Shown in pieces: positions 1-12,512 of a stretch of 64,000 bases of DNA. A program made the position numbers and the translations under genes. Every line of letters begins with the position of its first letter. Within the stretch, counting starts at the first letter, position 1. The notes below the pieces were generated by a model. It did not search any database and had not been told where the DNA came from. It saw only the letters and a program-made list of their open reading frames with translations. The stretch covers positions 310,001 through 374,000 of the forward strand of contig JAZARR010000078.1 in assembly GCA_037389465.1 (NCBI GenBank), read 5' to 3'. Source of the DNA: Baylisascaris procyonis (lineage: Eukaryota; Nematoda; Chromadorea; Rhabditida; Ascarididae).

Positions 1-3000
1 TTTTCTGGCCTCTTGTGGAAGTTTTCTAACGGCGTCGGTATAGTTAAAACCTGGAGACTTTACTGTGCATGCTATATTTTCTATTAGTAATTTTTGAAAC
101 TGGATCAGATAAGCGGAAGCAGAGGCACATATCGTACCAACTCTTTTGAGACGCTTCTCCATTCGTTATTTTCTGATGTTGATATTTCTAAAGAATTGAA
201 GTATTCATGCCATTATCATTAATGTAAGATACAAATAAGCGGCTTATAAGATTTTTTCAAATAAACTCATTCCAAACTTCTCAAGAAAGTATCTTTTGCT
301 TCTTCATAACGACGCTTTCTTCCCCCCGTTCTTTGCTTCCGTCATACAGTCGAAGCAGTGAATTTTTTCCACGTATTGGAGCTGCTTAAGCAGTCAATTA
401 CTTTATTGCTTTAGTCGACATCTACAGAAATAAGATTGTCGCCTTGTTTGTAGTTATGTTTGGATCGAATCTGTGAATACAAGCTCCAACACAAACGCTT
501 CTTTAACCTGCATCTAGGCCACTAGTCAGATAATTGACTTATCAAACAATGAAATAAAAATAACCTTTGGCTCTTATTCCCTTTTCGCCTCCATCTGTAC
601 AATTTTTTTTTTTAAGTTGCATCGTCAACAATAATCAGTGAGCGCTTTCTGTAGTATATGAGATTGATGCCCTTATGGAGCCGGAGCAGTAAGTGTACCA
701 ATAAAGTCTTTATTGTCTTTTTGGTGATAAGCGGAGTGGAAACTAGTGCTGGTGCGGGTACGAGCGGTTGCATACGAGCTCCCTGAAAACGATGGCCACC
801 CTTCGTTGTTGAGGAAGTAGGGACAAAATAGTGTAAAAATTGTCTTGCAGCTAATCAAGAACAACGAAAACGCCAGCAACTAAATTAGGGTAAAGCTTCA
901 AAAACGTGAACAGAGAAGATCCACAGCTACCCACATTCGAAGTTATATGTGGTTAAAAAATTGACAAGTGATAAGTGTCTTACAGATGCCGAGTCTCGAA
1001 ACGTTAACGAGAAGAGGCTTGCCTAAGAAACTAAAGGTGTATTGCTTGAGAGTACGCAGAAAGAAAGCGATATTTTTCGACAACAGTTTAGATCACTATG
1101 TGAAACGTCAAATATCTATGACAGTAAAATAATAGAATTGAACGAAGCATGCTAAATACGCGAAGCGCGGAGTTGCAGAATTTTGCAACTTTGGCTGAGA
1201 TATGCAACCAAGTCTTATGTTTGTTTGTAACATGTGCCGAAATGAGGTGTTTCTCCCATTTGACGTTTGCGGAGAGGGACGCCTAAGCACTGGCATGTGC
1301 AGGGGAAGGGAGGAGTAAGGAGGATTCAGTAAGCCGCCTAGAGTCTGTATTGTGCAGTAGATGGTAAATGTAAAATTTGACAGTCGCCAAAAGTTTATGT
1401 CGGCAGTTGGTAAACGGTGAAAGAACGCTAAATTCGAAGAGGGTTTGCCAGGATATCCGAGCCGTAGATGAGCATACGTCAAATCTGCCTGCTTTTTCTC
1501 AATATTGGATCGTATGTGATGCCTCAAATCTCCACTCCCGTAGCTTTTGACGCGAGCAGAACAAAGGGTAGCAAATCATAGCAATATCAGTTAATCCTGT
1601 TTCAACTGAAGCTGTGGATGTAAGATATTGCGAAGGATTGCATTTCTGAAGGGTGAACAATTGGATCATTGTTGAAGGCAGCTTTTAGTGCCAGGCACAG
1701 CAGGTGAGCTGCACAAAAAAAAAGAAAAAACGGAGAACTGAACGTCTAAATTCGCAAATCTCTTTCATATCCTCTTGCTCGTGGCATAAGAATTTGAAAG
1801 CACGTGATAAAGTGTTAATAGTATAGATGTCTCATGACCTAGTGTAAATGACTGCTCATTATGAGTAATGGGATGTTAATGACCGAAAGTTAAGTCTGAG
1901 TACGAGTACGTGTTACCGGCGTTATTTCGTGCACAGTTATATTATTTTCCTTCGATTCTAGCATTTCGTTGATGTCAGGGCAATCGGCCAAGGGGAAATA
2001 CAGCGGATAATTATTGATGTAACGCAAAAGAAGTGACGAGAGTATGGAGTCAAAATGAGTTCAAGAATGCCTTGATTCACGCTTTCAAAATGATAATTCA
2101 TTTTTCTCTGAATTTAGACGAGAAAACTTTAGAAGGTGCCGGTGGAAAACTCCGAAAGCAAGCGAGAGCGAATGTAGGAGTTCTTCTGCAGAACTTGAGT
2201 GTCTACCAACATCTGTCGTTCTTAAAGCCTCCTTCATACTCTTCTTCACGGCCACGATTGACAATGGCATGTGAACAGTCGTGTCCCAAAACACTCTTCG
2301 ACCTGAAGCGGACGTATTTTCATGAAAGCCATAGATTTTGGCAGTGCTTAGGGCATAAGCGGACTTAGGCTAAGCGTGTAGGTAAACATCCATCTTTATG
2401 TCACTTGTCATCGAATCATTTCTAGGTGACTGCGAATAACGTTGCGTCAATCTCGTCCCACGTACGTCTTGTGCGACCAGCATATCCTCTTCAAGGCATT
2501 TCATGCAACTTTAAAGGCGATGCGTGTTCGCTGTTTTTTCTTTTATTTCATTGTTTCGTTTCGCAGGTCGCAGGCCTCTTTTTGCAAAATGAAATTCATT
2601 TATATGTGTTTCTCAAACGCCATTTTTAAACTTTTGCAAAAATACGTCATAGCGTTGACAATTCTACAGTTGTTTTCACTGTTTTTATTTATGTCTTTAA
2701 CGTTTTCATCTTGCTAATCTAAGAAAGCGCGGCATTGAAATTTTGTGATGAACATACATACGATTTACGGCTTAAGTTCCAAGCTTATTTTTAACGCTGA
2801 CACCGAAAGTCAGCGCCATACCGCCTTATCCTCCTGTTTTATGACCGACTCAGTGTCTTCGCAACTGAAGCTCCCTAAATGGATTTTGAATGACCGAATT
2901 TAGCAACACCACTTATTTATGTAAAGCGTGGGATTCACTGTGACGATGCCATGAAGATTGCATTCCGTAGAGAGCCTCCTTTTTTTACTCTCTCACGGAT

Positions 3001-5130
3001 TAAGAATGGCAAACATTAGAGGTGCTTTTTAACGTTGGCCCTGGGTTCGTTTTACAGTGCTCAGGTAACCGTCAATTTTTACATCGGAGTGTTCTAAACC
3101 ATTGAGGTGCAGAGCTGTTCGATTTATATTTGTGTCTCACTCAGTGCTGTATGGATATTCGCAATTTTTGCGACCAGCAATGTTTTGCAAGCAGTTGCCT
3201 ACAACAGCTCATTTCGCCACTGATCCTTGTTAATGTGATTATCGAACATGTTGAACATTCAGTAGGATTAGCCCCTTTATCTATCCAGCTGTTTTCACAT
3301 CGCCATTGCACTCCGTCGGTAAGATACCTTCGAACACAGAAATGACATTTTTAAAAGATCAAAAATCTGACGTCTTGGCGGACAACCATCGCCAAATTGT
3401 TCAGTTTGAAAAGGGGGGGGGGGACTTTTGGCACCTTCGAGCTCGAACGCACACAATAATGGAACTTGGGAGCAAGCGAGCATTTTTGTTTAATATGGTG
3501 CCGCAAAATTTCAAATATGAACTCATTTGTAAAACATGTAGGATTTGCACGAAATAGAACTTCTAATCGCATCATTGATTGCATGCTCACTTTGTAAATC
3601 TCAATTTCGCGCGTTGTGATCTCGAATAATGTGCTTCGAAACTAAGGTCGCTGGCGCTTTTTTACTTGGTTGCGGAGTCGGCGGTGCTGATTCGGAAGAT
3701 GAGATTTCGAGTACGTAGACATCTGGGACAAAGTTCTTTTAACAAATTAAAATTTCAGTGTGCTATGCGCGGTTTTTGTATTCCCGTCCTCAGAGGTAGT
3801 ATATTTTTATGTGCAGTGAACTACGTTGCAAAAATACATGCTGCTCTATGTAAGCACTTTTCAGCTCGTTTAAATATTGGTCACGCGTCGATGACGCTTG
3901 GCCATTTTTTGGGCGAACACCACATAACTTTCGGTCTGCGGTCACCACTAACAATGTGGCTCCGCCGAGAATCAAATCTGTGTCCGTCGACAAATGCGAA
4001 GCATCTCTTTACTTTGAGGTGTTCTTTCACTGCAATATCTTTTAGGTCCGTCCATCAATACTCTAAGCAACCGCTTGTGTGCTCCAATTTCCATTATGAT
4101 TTCGATTTATCTATGTGTTAGTTTCTGGAAGGGCGTTCCGCCATGTGAGATGATGAATCATGCCCCCGCGGAGGGTTGAGTTCTCAGAATCCTCAGCGAG
4201 GGGGGTAGTACTGAGGAGTGAGGGTCCCCTCTAGGGATCGATACTATATTGCATATCCGATTACTCCGGCAGATGAGATTTTCTCGTCACCAGAAACAAG
4301 GCAAGTATGAGAGGAGGGGAGAGGAAAGCAAGCTGTGGAACCCCACCAGCAATAGGTTCTTCTTTGACCACTGTATGGATTATACAGATCTGCATTAACG
4401 CTATGTCGCAGACCTTGTTGATACGTTATGCGTGGTTTCGTTCACTCGAAACATCCTTTCATTTCACGTATTCCGTTATCCCTTTGGCTTTGTCCATATT
4501 ATCTTGATATCATCATTCACGATAAACTGTTGTTTCTCAGATGACATATGTCAGCCACGTTGCCTTTCAGCGTTTCTCATTCCAGCACATTGCATCATGC
4601 AGTTTCCTCGTGTTCTGTGACTTAGTAAAGAAATTTTATCAGCTTGCGACCGCAGAATTCGCGCTTCTAACATCGCTTGCAGAGGTGATGAAAACGACCT
4701 GGCCACCAGCGGGGACGAGGGATTTTTTGACCGTGGGGTCCAACTGCGGGGGGGTGGGGTGACGGTGGACTCCGAACGCTAGTGTGTATCGTTTTGTAGC
4801 ATTATTCACACCAGCTCTGAGGAAAATTATAGAAGAGGGATTGGCTGGGCATGATCGTTGATCCCTAATAGCTACGCTTTTGTTTCTTATTTCATCCCGA
4901 TTCATTGACCAATGTTGAAGGATTTGGCGATATTCGTTACCTTTGCTTCTCATAACATAAGGAAGAATCGAAGTGTTGCGCGTTCACTGCTGCCGAATAG
5001 TAATGCAGTAACGTCTTTTTCAAAACGTCCTCACGATATTCATCTCTTTGTGTGCATCGGTTGCATTGGCAAACAATCGTATTCGTCTTTTCTGCTCGAA
5101 TGATTTCATTTGTAGAGCGGTCTTAACCGA
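1..5130. other. Spacer without a supported gene
   Basis: T/G-leaning single-copy-looking DNA. The longest frames (1108-1527 minus, 3666-4121 plus) carry no motif I recognise and lack a convincing splice context. There is a G10 run at 3413-3422 and a G-rich stretch near 4745. A B-box-like AGATTTGATTCTC on the minus strand near 3975 has no good A box. Confidence -1.
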
Positions 5131-5134
5131 TTTG

Positions 5135-5187
5135 AATGCGGCATTTCGTTTAATATCTGTTGCAGATATTAAATGAAATGCCGCATT
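5135..5187. repeat. 25-bp near-perfect inverted repeat (hairpin)
   Basis: The arms at 5135-5159 and 5163-5187 are complementary over all 25 positions, with a single G-T wobble, and are separated by only TTG. As RNA this would be a fully paired stem with a 3-nt loop. A partial echo of the centre (TTTAATA(T)CTGTTGCAG) recurs at 5191-5206. The loop is too small for an ordinary microRNA precursor. It may be a short palindromic insertion or a folded-back repeat end. Confidence -1.
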
Positions 5188-5189
5188 GT

Positions 5190-7370
5190 CTTTAATACTG
5201 TTGCAGCATTCTCCAGTAGCATTGTCTTAATGTTTGTGAAAGCGAAGACACATTTTATGCTTGGCTTTTTAATGCTTTGTATTCCCAATGTTTTCTCATT
5301 TTCCAGTTGTGAGCGCCATCTCTGCAGTGTTTGGATCAGATGTTGGTTTAGGTGACTTTTGATTAAAATCAATAAGAAATGGTGAAAGAGAATGTACTTG
5401 TTTACACTTAAGCCTGTCGGACTAAACGGTTGCTTTTATATGCAATGCCTCATAACATTTTTCTGAGGGACTGATCGGTTATTCAAATCCTCGATTGAAA
5501 TTTCCTTAAAGGCATCGTCCTACCAGTTCCACCTTGCAGCTGACTTGCAAATTGGTGGCACACTTAGATGTTAATAACTGAAACCGAAGCTGATAGGCGG
5601 GGCGAATTTGAGAATAGGGGTCAACCAGTTTGATGCATGCTATTCCTGCTAAGTTTCGTCACCATGGCTTTTGTAACTCGTCACTCAAAACTGTATTTTC
5701 CAGAAACTTCAAAAAAGGGACGAGTGATGGGTAAAATAACGAGCCTGGAATCATACATACATACTCGGATGACATTACTGCAATATGTTATTACTGCAAG
5801 AAGATCAGTCCTCGGAAGATGAATGACACGGACATAAAACGTCGCGTTACTGCAACCTTGGATTCGCCGCATTATTTCAAACCATTGGTTGTGTGAGGTT
5901 TAAGATGCAGCAGCGGAATACATGAAGGTATGTTTCAGGAAAAATTCTTGAGGATGAGATGTGTTTGTCGCCTTATAAGCATCGCGAAAAGTGGAGAAAT
6001 TCGAAACGAGAAGAGGTATGTGAGAAAAGCGATTCGTCACATCATGAGGGCATATAGCCTTGAAGCCGTCTACGTCCCTAAGGCGAAACAATAATGGGAG
6101 ACATAGAGCGAGTTTTGCCATCATCTCATGTGGACGAGTTCTCAGGAGGCCATGCACATGGAAGGTTACTGCGGAACGTCAGAAGTAAGCCAGTTTTGCG
6201 GTGTTCGCAGGTTTTAACCCAGTTAAGAAGGGCCGTTCCTTCTTGTCAGAATATTGCGCATTCGGCATCCGTCAGCTACAAAAGCAGACGTTCGATGTGC
6301 ACACCAAATTTCGCTCTTCTATATATACTGTCCCTGGCGTCAATGTCGTGTTTTCGGGTTTCCGGAGTTCACCGGATGTCGTCAAAATTTGTTGTTGTGA
6401 GTTGAAACCGTGGCTTGCACGCCAGATTTCCTCTGTCTACACTTGGTTGTTTTATGAGTTAAATGTGTGTGATCAAAAATTCCGCGTTCCACTCTTTTGG
6501 CCAAAATTTCCTGTTTATCAGTTGGCAAACTGCCAAGGGCCATTTTTTGCAAAATCAGGTTGAAATCTGGGCGATACCTTTGCTAGGGATGGTATTTTAT
6601 CATTGATCAAACCTTACTAGTGATCTGGTCTGAGTGAAAAAGGCATTGAAGGTGATTTTTGCTTAGGCTTCTCGGAATTTCTATTGTTCGCGAGTTCCTG
6701 GTTGTAAATCTCCAACCGTTTCCATATTTCTTTGCTCTCTGATTGTCATTCGCTTCCTCAAAATCCGGAACTTCGCGGCTAATTATGAGTATGCGGTGGA
6801 GTTGCTTTGTGTGTTGCATATTTTAAATGTGTTAATTTTTTGCTCTGATGTGTTTGTTGAACAAGTTTCCAAACTGCAGTTATGTTGCACTGCAGATCAT
6901 AAATTCTACCACCTGAATATTAAAGTTCGTCTTTCTAAACGCTGTTTCCCGCATTCGAAAGGTGATACTTTTTAAATGTTCTGTATTTGCAGAACGCCGG
7001 CTATAATAAGCTGGGAGCCGTAAATTACGTGCCTTCGAAGTACATGTCAAATCCGATCTTCCCACTATCCGCTCCCAATTTGTGAAGAATGCGACGTCTC
7101 CATATTTGGTATTTTCCCACTGCCTGTGTGATATATGGATAAGCAGTGAGCGCCTTCCGGGTAGACGAATAGGCCAGTCTTCACGTTTTTTATGAAACGA
7201 AAAATATAAAGACGTATTTTGAAAAGTAAAGTTTCATGTGGGAAAAATTTGACCAACTTTCGAGGTTCTTCGGAAGTTTTAATACAGTGCTGGCTTGGTT
7301 GGACGAGAATAGTTTAGTTTCCATTCCATCAAGCTTTCTCGTTTCTTTTTTCATTTTTGAAAATGAAGAT
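5190..7370. other. Spacer without a supported gene
   Basis: The 120-codon plus-strand frame at 6201-6563 could join a 31-codon frame that starts at 6094 (donor AGAA|GTAAGC, a 38-nt intron). The acceptor (TTTTAACCCAG) and the downstream peptide give no family signal, so I do not call a gene. Confidence -1.
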
Positions 7371-7372
7371 AC

Positions 7373-7373
<1 letters not shown>

Positions 7374-7430
<57 letters not shown>
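7374..7430. repeat. TA microsatellite
   Basis: About 28 uninterrupted TA units ending at CCCCC. The Ile-Tyr repeat frame across it is an artefact. Confidence -1.
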
Positions 7431-7432
<2 letters not shown>

Positions 7433-8010
7433 CCCGTGTTTCGTTTTTTTTTTGCACTTCTTCGTCTAGATAGTTGTATTTGAAGTTTGAGTTCAATGGA
7501 AGTGGCATTTTTCCGTGGTTTTTTGTCTTATTTTGCCGGTGTACTTGATTGCTGTTTCAGTACTACTTCTGCGCATAAAAGGTTATTAAATTGTAAGGAG
7601 TGCATGATAACTGTCACTAAACGAGATTGCGACGTTTTCAATTTTACAAGAAGGTGCTATTGACTGGGAAGCTCTTTGAAGGATGGAGAAGCCTCAATTT
7701 TTTGAGACGTCTAACAGATCCATGAATCCTGAATTAAAGCGGTTGCGAAGTAATGCCCAAGACGAGTGTATATTTCTATTTGTGGATGGTTGCAGCAATG
7801 CACCTTCCATGAGAATGCAAAGTCATCTCGTGGGTACTACGCGGTCCCCTACGCACCTCGCAGTATGGAATCATGGAAAAATGCTGCATCTCTTCGGGGA
7901 TCATTGCCCTTATCTCTCCTTCTTCTCTGATCAGCCCAAGTCCTCTACTACGTTTGCATGCTCAGTGGCGTTGTGAATCACGGTTCTCATCTTCTATTTC
8001 CGGATTTCAG

Positions 8011-8455
8011 ATTCTGTTAATTTCGATGCGCATACGTCTGAAAAGCTTATAGATCTTTGGTAACAGTTTGCGGGTGCATAACTGATGCTACCGTATGAGG
8101 TTTTCTCGAACGCAATATACATATATTGTACTCAGTGATTGATCTCGAAGAATTCCTTCAACAAGTACATAAACCCTTTTCATGTGATTACGCGAGCTGT
8201 TGCAAAGGACCATTGAACATTTCTTACATCTCACTTTCCTTATATTAATTCGAGAAAGTTTTGCTAGATAGCTGATACGTTCGCTTTGCAGGCTGAGCCT
8301 GAAATATGAGAAAAGTAAGCATTGCTGTTGAGGCCAACTTTCCTCCGTCCCCGTTTCTAGCTGCTGTTAGTTTGAGGATCTCGAAATTATCACCTCAAAA
8401 ACGACATGGAGTTTTGGCTAGGAACGCACATAAGCGACTCAAGATAAAGCTTTAA
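8011..8455 (+). CDS. Very tentative three-exon 3' end
   Basis: Pieces 8011-8059 (acceptor CCGGATTTCAG), 8292-8314 (acceptor CGCTTTGCAG, donor AAAA|GTAAGC) and 8361-8455 (acceptor CCCGTTTCTAG, TAA at 8453) join in phase to an open peptide of about 54 residues with a basic end. The exons are tiny and one donor (GTAACA) is weak, so this may be a chance chain. Confidence -1.
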
Positions 8456-8459
8456 CATT

Positions 8460-11400
8460 CTCACCAAACTACAGTGTTGATTAATTAGTGCGATACAAAC
8501 TTAAGATAAAGCCTGACCTATAATACTGATTATCGCGATAAGACTATCATCGTAATCGGTTCCACTCCTAACTCCTAATCGTTCCACTCTGATAAGGCAT
8601 GCTGCATTTTGCGCAAAATTGCACATTAATCTAGAAGCTGCAATTTGAAATTCTCTCCGAGAAGAGATTTCCTGAAATTTATGAGGAGAAATTGCGAAAT
8701 TTTCGAATCTCCACAACTTTCTGGGCTGCAAATTTGCTACGTGGAGGATGCTTCCATGGTGAATTCGAAGGAATCATCTTCTAATCCAAAAAACTTTTCC
8801 AAGCTTGCAGATTTTCTATGAATCTTAAAAATTGCGTTTTTTACAAAGTTGCAATGACCGTCTTATCACTGCTGAAATGTAGCCTTACTACAACACTTTT
8901 TAAACGAAGATTGCAAAATATGTAGTTTCCCCTTATAAGCACATTTTTTTCCTTTATAAATTCAAAGGAAGTATTTAGAAAACTAATATTCCAATTTACT
9001 TTCAAGTACTTACGTTCAATTACGAATGCACATAGCTAGGCAAAGCCGCTTCGAGAACTACGCCATCGAGCTGCCTCACATGTTGCCGTTAAATCGCTGT
9101 TTCTAAGGCTATCACAGCAATGTTTCTACTGGTATACTGAAAACGTGAACTTTCAACATTTCAGGAAAAATTCCCAAGCGGGAAAAACTATGAAGTGCTT
9201 TCACTTCGTTAGATCTACAAGAAAGCACAGCATCTCTTAGGCACTTGATTTCCCCAAAAAATCAAAAGAAAAATTTAAGAAGACAATAGTAACGGAAATT
9301 AAATAATGGGTCTGTCACAGATAAGTTGAAAACCGAATTGCACAGCGCTGCCAAGCGACTGCAGCAAAAGGCAGTTGTTACTTTAGCGGAGTTCCGCTGC
9401 CTTCTGTGGTAAAAACCCGTCGAACTATCATGTTTATTTACATTTTCTTGACACCAAAAGCGTATTGGATTGAAGTGCGTTTCGATTTGAAACTAGCTCA
9501 ACCCAAATGACAGACGAGTGTAAATGTGAAAACAAAGCATGGGAAAGTAGCGGCCAACGTACTCTGAAGACGTGCAAGTGTTGGAAACGCAGGAGACAAT
9601 AAAATTAACATATTTGGAACACGAGTGAAATGCCGAAAAATCTTTCAAAAGCTTCAGTAGCGGCTAATTCGCGTATTATTTTCCTCTGTGCAAACAGCCA
9701 TTTCTCCCCTAATATTCCTTATTCGAACCAAACTGTAAGGTTGAAATGACTGCACAGAGAATTTAGAATTCATTTACTATTAATATTGCCGCGCGGTCCG
9801 CTGTTTTTCACTCTGTGGCATGAAATAATTTTTCGACATGAAGAAGACAATTTTTGGGACACATAGCGAGATCGCATGAACTACTTCAAAGCCCATTTTA
9901 TCCCAATTACGCGTCCCCAGACTGAGGTCGTCGCAAAATTTTTGTAGTTAACTGACCTTCACGCAAGTGCAGGCAGTCTAAGGAAAAGAGAAGCGCTTCG
10001 TCGAAAGTTAAGGTGAAATTGAGGAAATTTATGAAATGTTCATCATGAAATCACCTCTCAAAAATAGGTCATCAATAAATGGTGAGGAACAAAACGGGTC
10101 AGACCGAAAAATCTTGAAAAGCCAAAGGAAAATGGATAGCAATGATACTTGTACCCAACATGTTGTGTGAAAATAGCATGAAACATAGTTTTTCTTCGGG
10201 AACTTGGGCTCACTGAAGTGGCCGCGTAGATAAATTTGTTGAGTGTAACTAATGTTGAAATGTTGCCGCAAAGTATTTTTCAGTTTTGTAAAGTCTCTGT
10301 CAACCACTCCTTTGACGCATTGAAGAAGATTTTTGGACCAAACATGTCTGGGGAATCCGTACACAGGTAATCCCATTCCTTCTTCCCCCCCCCCCCTTCT
10401 GTCACCAAGTGGAACGGGGTGGAGAAGCTTTGTAAGCTTTCTAGAAAAGTTACAGGGGCTAAGAAAAACGAGAACAGTTGAGAAGTACAGGTCGAAACCA
10501 TAGCTGAGGAGATATTCCACAAACGGGGAGCCCGCTCGAGCCAATTTCCCTATTTGCCTTCTCAGAACAACGTTTATGAGCAACTCCGCATCACGAGGAA
10601 AGTAGTGAGATTGCGAAATGTTGACAATTTTCCGGAAATCGCGATGTTGCCTGATCCCATAAAAGAAAGCACTTCCTAAATGGTCGCCTAAGGCAAAAGT
10701 TAGTGGCCACTGGTTCATTACAGTAAAGGATGCCTGAAAGTTCTGACAACGATCCAAAAGTAACAGATGATTTTGGTATCACCATCGCGGAATCCACAGC
10801 CAGCTTGATTGTCAAACTACGACAGACGTGGCTCACACATGAAGTGGTTTCTTGTTGCACATATGCTTGACTAAGTGGAGTTTACATGTTTGCAAAAAAG
10901 TTTCGCCTATGGGTAGATTCGAACTTCAGTGAAGGGAAACTTCAGAGGTTATAAAATCGGGACGGTGCGAGTGCATGAGTGAAAATGCAACTCAGGCCTA
11001 GAATACGAATGGGTATGGCATTCTTAAATTTTGGAAGAATGCCCGCAGTGGATCTTAAGTTGAAATATGCCGCCAGATTGATAGACACAGTAAACCATCG
11101 AGATGCATAAGTATGTGCATATATATATGCATCATACTTGTCACATTCATTTGTTTATTTATGCGTTTATGTAGATACATATTCATATACTTCAGCTTTC
11201 AAAGATATACCCACAATGAGACAGACGACGGAACAACACTCAATAACACTTAGTAAAACAACATAAATGGAAATTCCACTCGCTTGCAGACAAATAATTA
11301 CACCTCGCAGGAATGCATCTCATCTGCTTCAGTGCTGTGGCAACCACCAACGCGCTTACCTCCTCTTAAACTGAAAACGAGCAGCTGAAAAGACGAAGTG

Positions 11401-12228
11401 GAGCTAACTTCCGGCTGGGAGAAAATTAAACCTTAAACAAGCGGAGTGATAGAAGCTCAGCATGCACAAGACAGGCCATGGGTGGTCCAAATCGCCATTC
11501 CTTACTGCTGACGCTCAAAGTGCATGGTGGCAGAGACGTCAGCGACAAGCATGGGACGAGCCACCTGTAAATGCACCGTGAATATCTCATGAAATGAATT
11601 TGTAAAACTGCAAAGATGCAAACGCTAATAGAGATAAAAGCGGTTCGGAGATCATGGAAAACAGTCGGCAATTTGAGGCAATGCGCCGCAACAACACACA
11701 AGCTGGAAGATCCTTCAATCCGTCAAAAATACTGAATTCCGATTTCGTATATGCGCCGGGACGAAAAGGACGATAGAAAATACATAACATCGGAAAGCAA
11801 TTTGCAAATTCCCAGAACAAGCAAAAACATTCGTACAACTTCGCTACCGTAACATCCCGCGTAACAAAATCATAGTTCCTTCAAAAAGCAGGAGGATGAA
11901 CGAAATAAAAAGAGCACAAGAGCTCGGGTTTGAAACGCTTGAGCGCAGACTTTTCTATTATATTTTGAACTTACAATGGCGTTCAAAATCATCATTTGCA
12001 AAATCGGCATTAGACCTTCAATTTTTTAGTGCATCTTTATTTGAAGAAATGCTTGGAAGCAAAACCTCTATCGCCTGCTTGACGCAACCAACTTCTTTTT
12101 TTTTGGCTTAAAAAGGAGACGTTTAAATTGCCACCTTATCGGTGATCAAAAGGAGACGAATTTTAGGCAGTTGTAAGTGCTTATAATTCCTTCTGAAGCT
12201 GCTATAATTTTGAAGCTAATTTGAAGTT
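8460..12228. other. A-rich spacer around the 242-codon frame
   Basis: Apart from 10029-10757, I see no supported exon. Base use on the plus strand is A-rich here, against the T/G-rich trend of neighbouring regions. A short ATGCATATATATGCATCAT-like palindromic stretch lies near 11115-11135. Confidence -1.
10029..10757 (-). CDS. 242-codon open frame of unknown function, probably repeat-derived
   Basis: The longest frame in the window. At this base composition (roughly 6% stop codons) a 242-codon frame is unlikely by chance in 64 kb. I recognise no domain. It contains a hydrophobic, aromatic-rich middle, a Gly run encoded by a C10 tract near 10386-10396, and K/F-rich ends. Shorter frames in other phases (10280-10522, 10591-10860) overlap it and also look open, which suggests that a longer ancestral sequence was frameshifted. 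No splice or start signal decides the 5' end. Best reading: a fragment of an interspersed repeat. A lineage-specific gene is possible. Confidence -1.
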   Translation of the reverse strand: MDRCQNFQASFTVMNQWPLTFALGDHLGSAFFYGIRQHRDFRKIVNISQSHYFPRDAELLINVVLRRQIGKLARAGSPFVEYLLSYGFDLYFSTVLVFLSPCNFSRKLTKLLHPVPLGDRRGGGEEGMGLPVYGFPRHVWSKNLLQCVKGVVDRDFTKLKNTLRQHFNISYTQQIYLRGHFSEPKFPKKNYVSCYFHTTCWVQVSLLSIFLWLFKIFRSDPFCSSPFIDDLFLRGDFMMNIS

Positions 12229-12420
12229 ATATACTATATACTATATACTATATACTATATACTATATACTATCTACTATATACTATATACTATATACTAT
12301 ATACTATATACTATATACTATATACTATATACTATATACTATATACTATATACTATATACTATATACTATATACTATATACTATATACTATATACTATAT
12401 ACTATATACTATATACTATA

Positions 12421-12510
<90 letters not shown>
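12229..12510. repeat. Heptamer CTATATA minisatellite grading into a TA microsatellite
   Basis: About 28 copies of a 7-nt unit (TATATAC/CTATATA) run nearly perfectly for about 195 nt, with one TATCTAC variant near 12270, then turn into about 43 TA units. The heptamer looks derived from the TA tract by periodic C insertion. The 7-residue Y-T-I-Y-Y-I-L peptide period seen in one frame is an artefact. Confidence -1.

Positions 12511-12512
<2 letters not shown>

Noticed and set aside
6094..6563. Two-exon model with a GTAAGC donor and a long second frame
   Set aside because: Very short intron with a poor acceptor, and no recognisable product.
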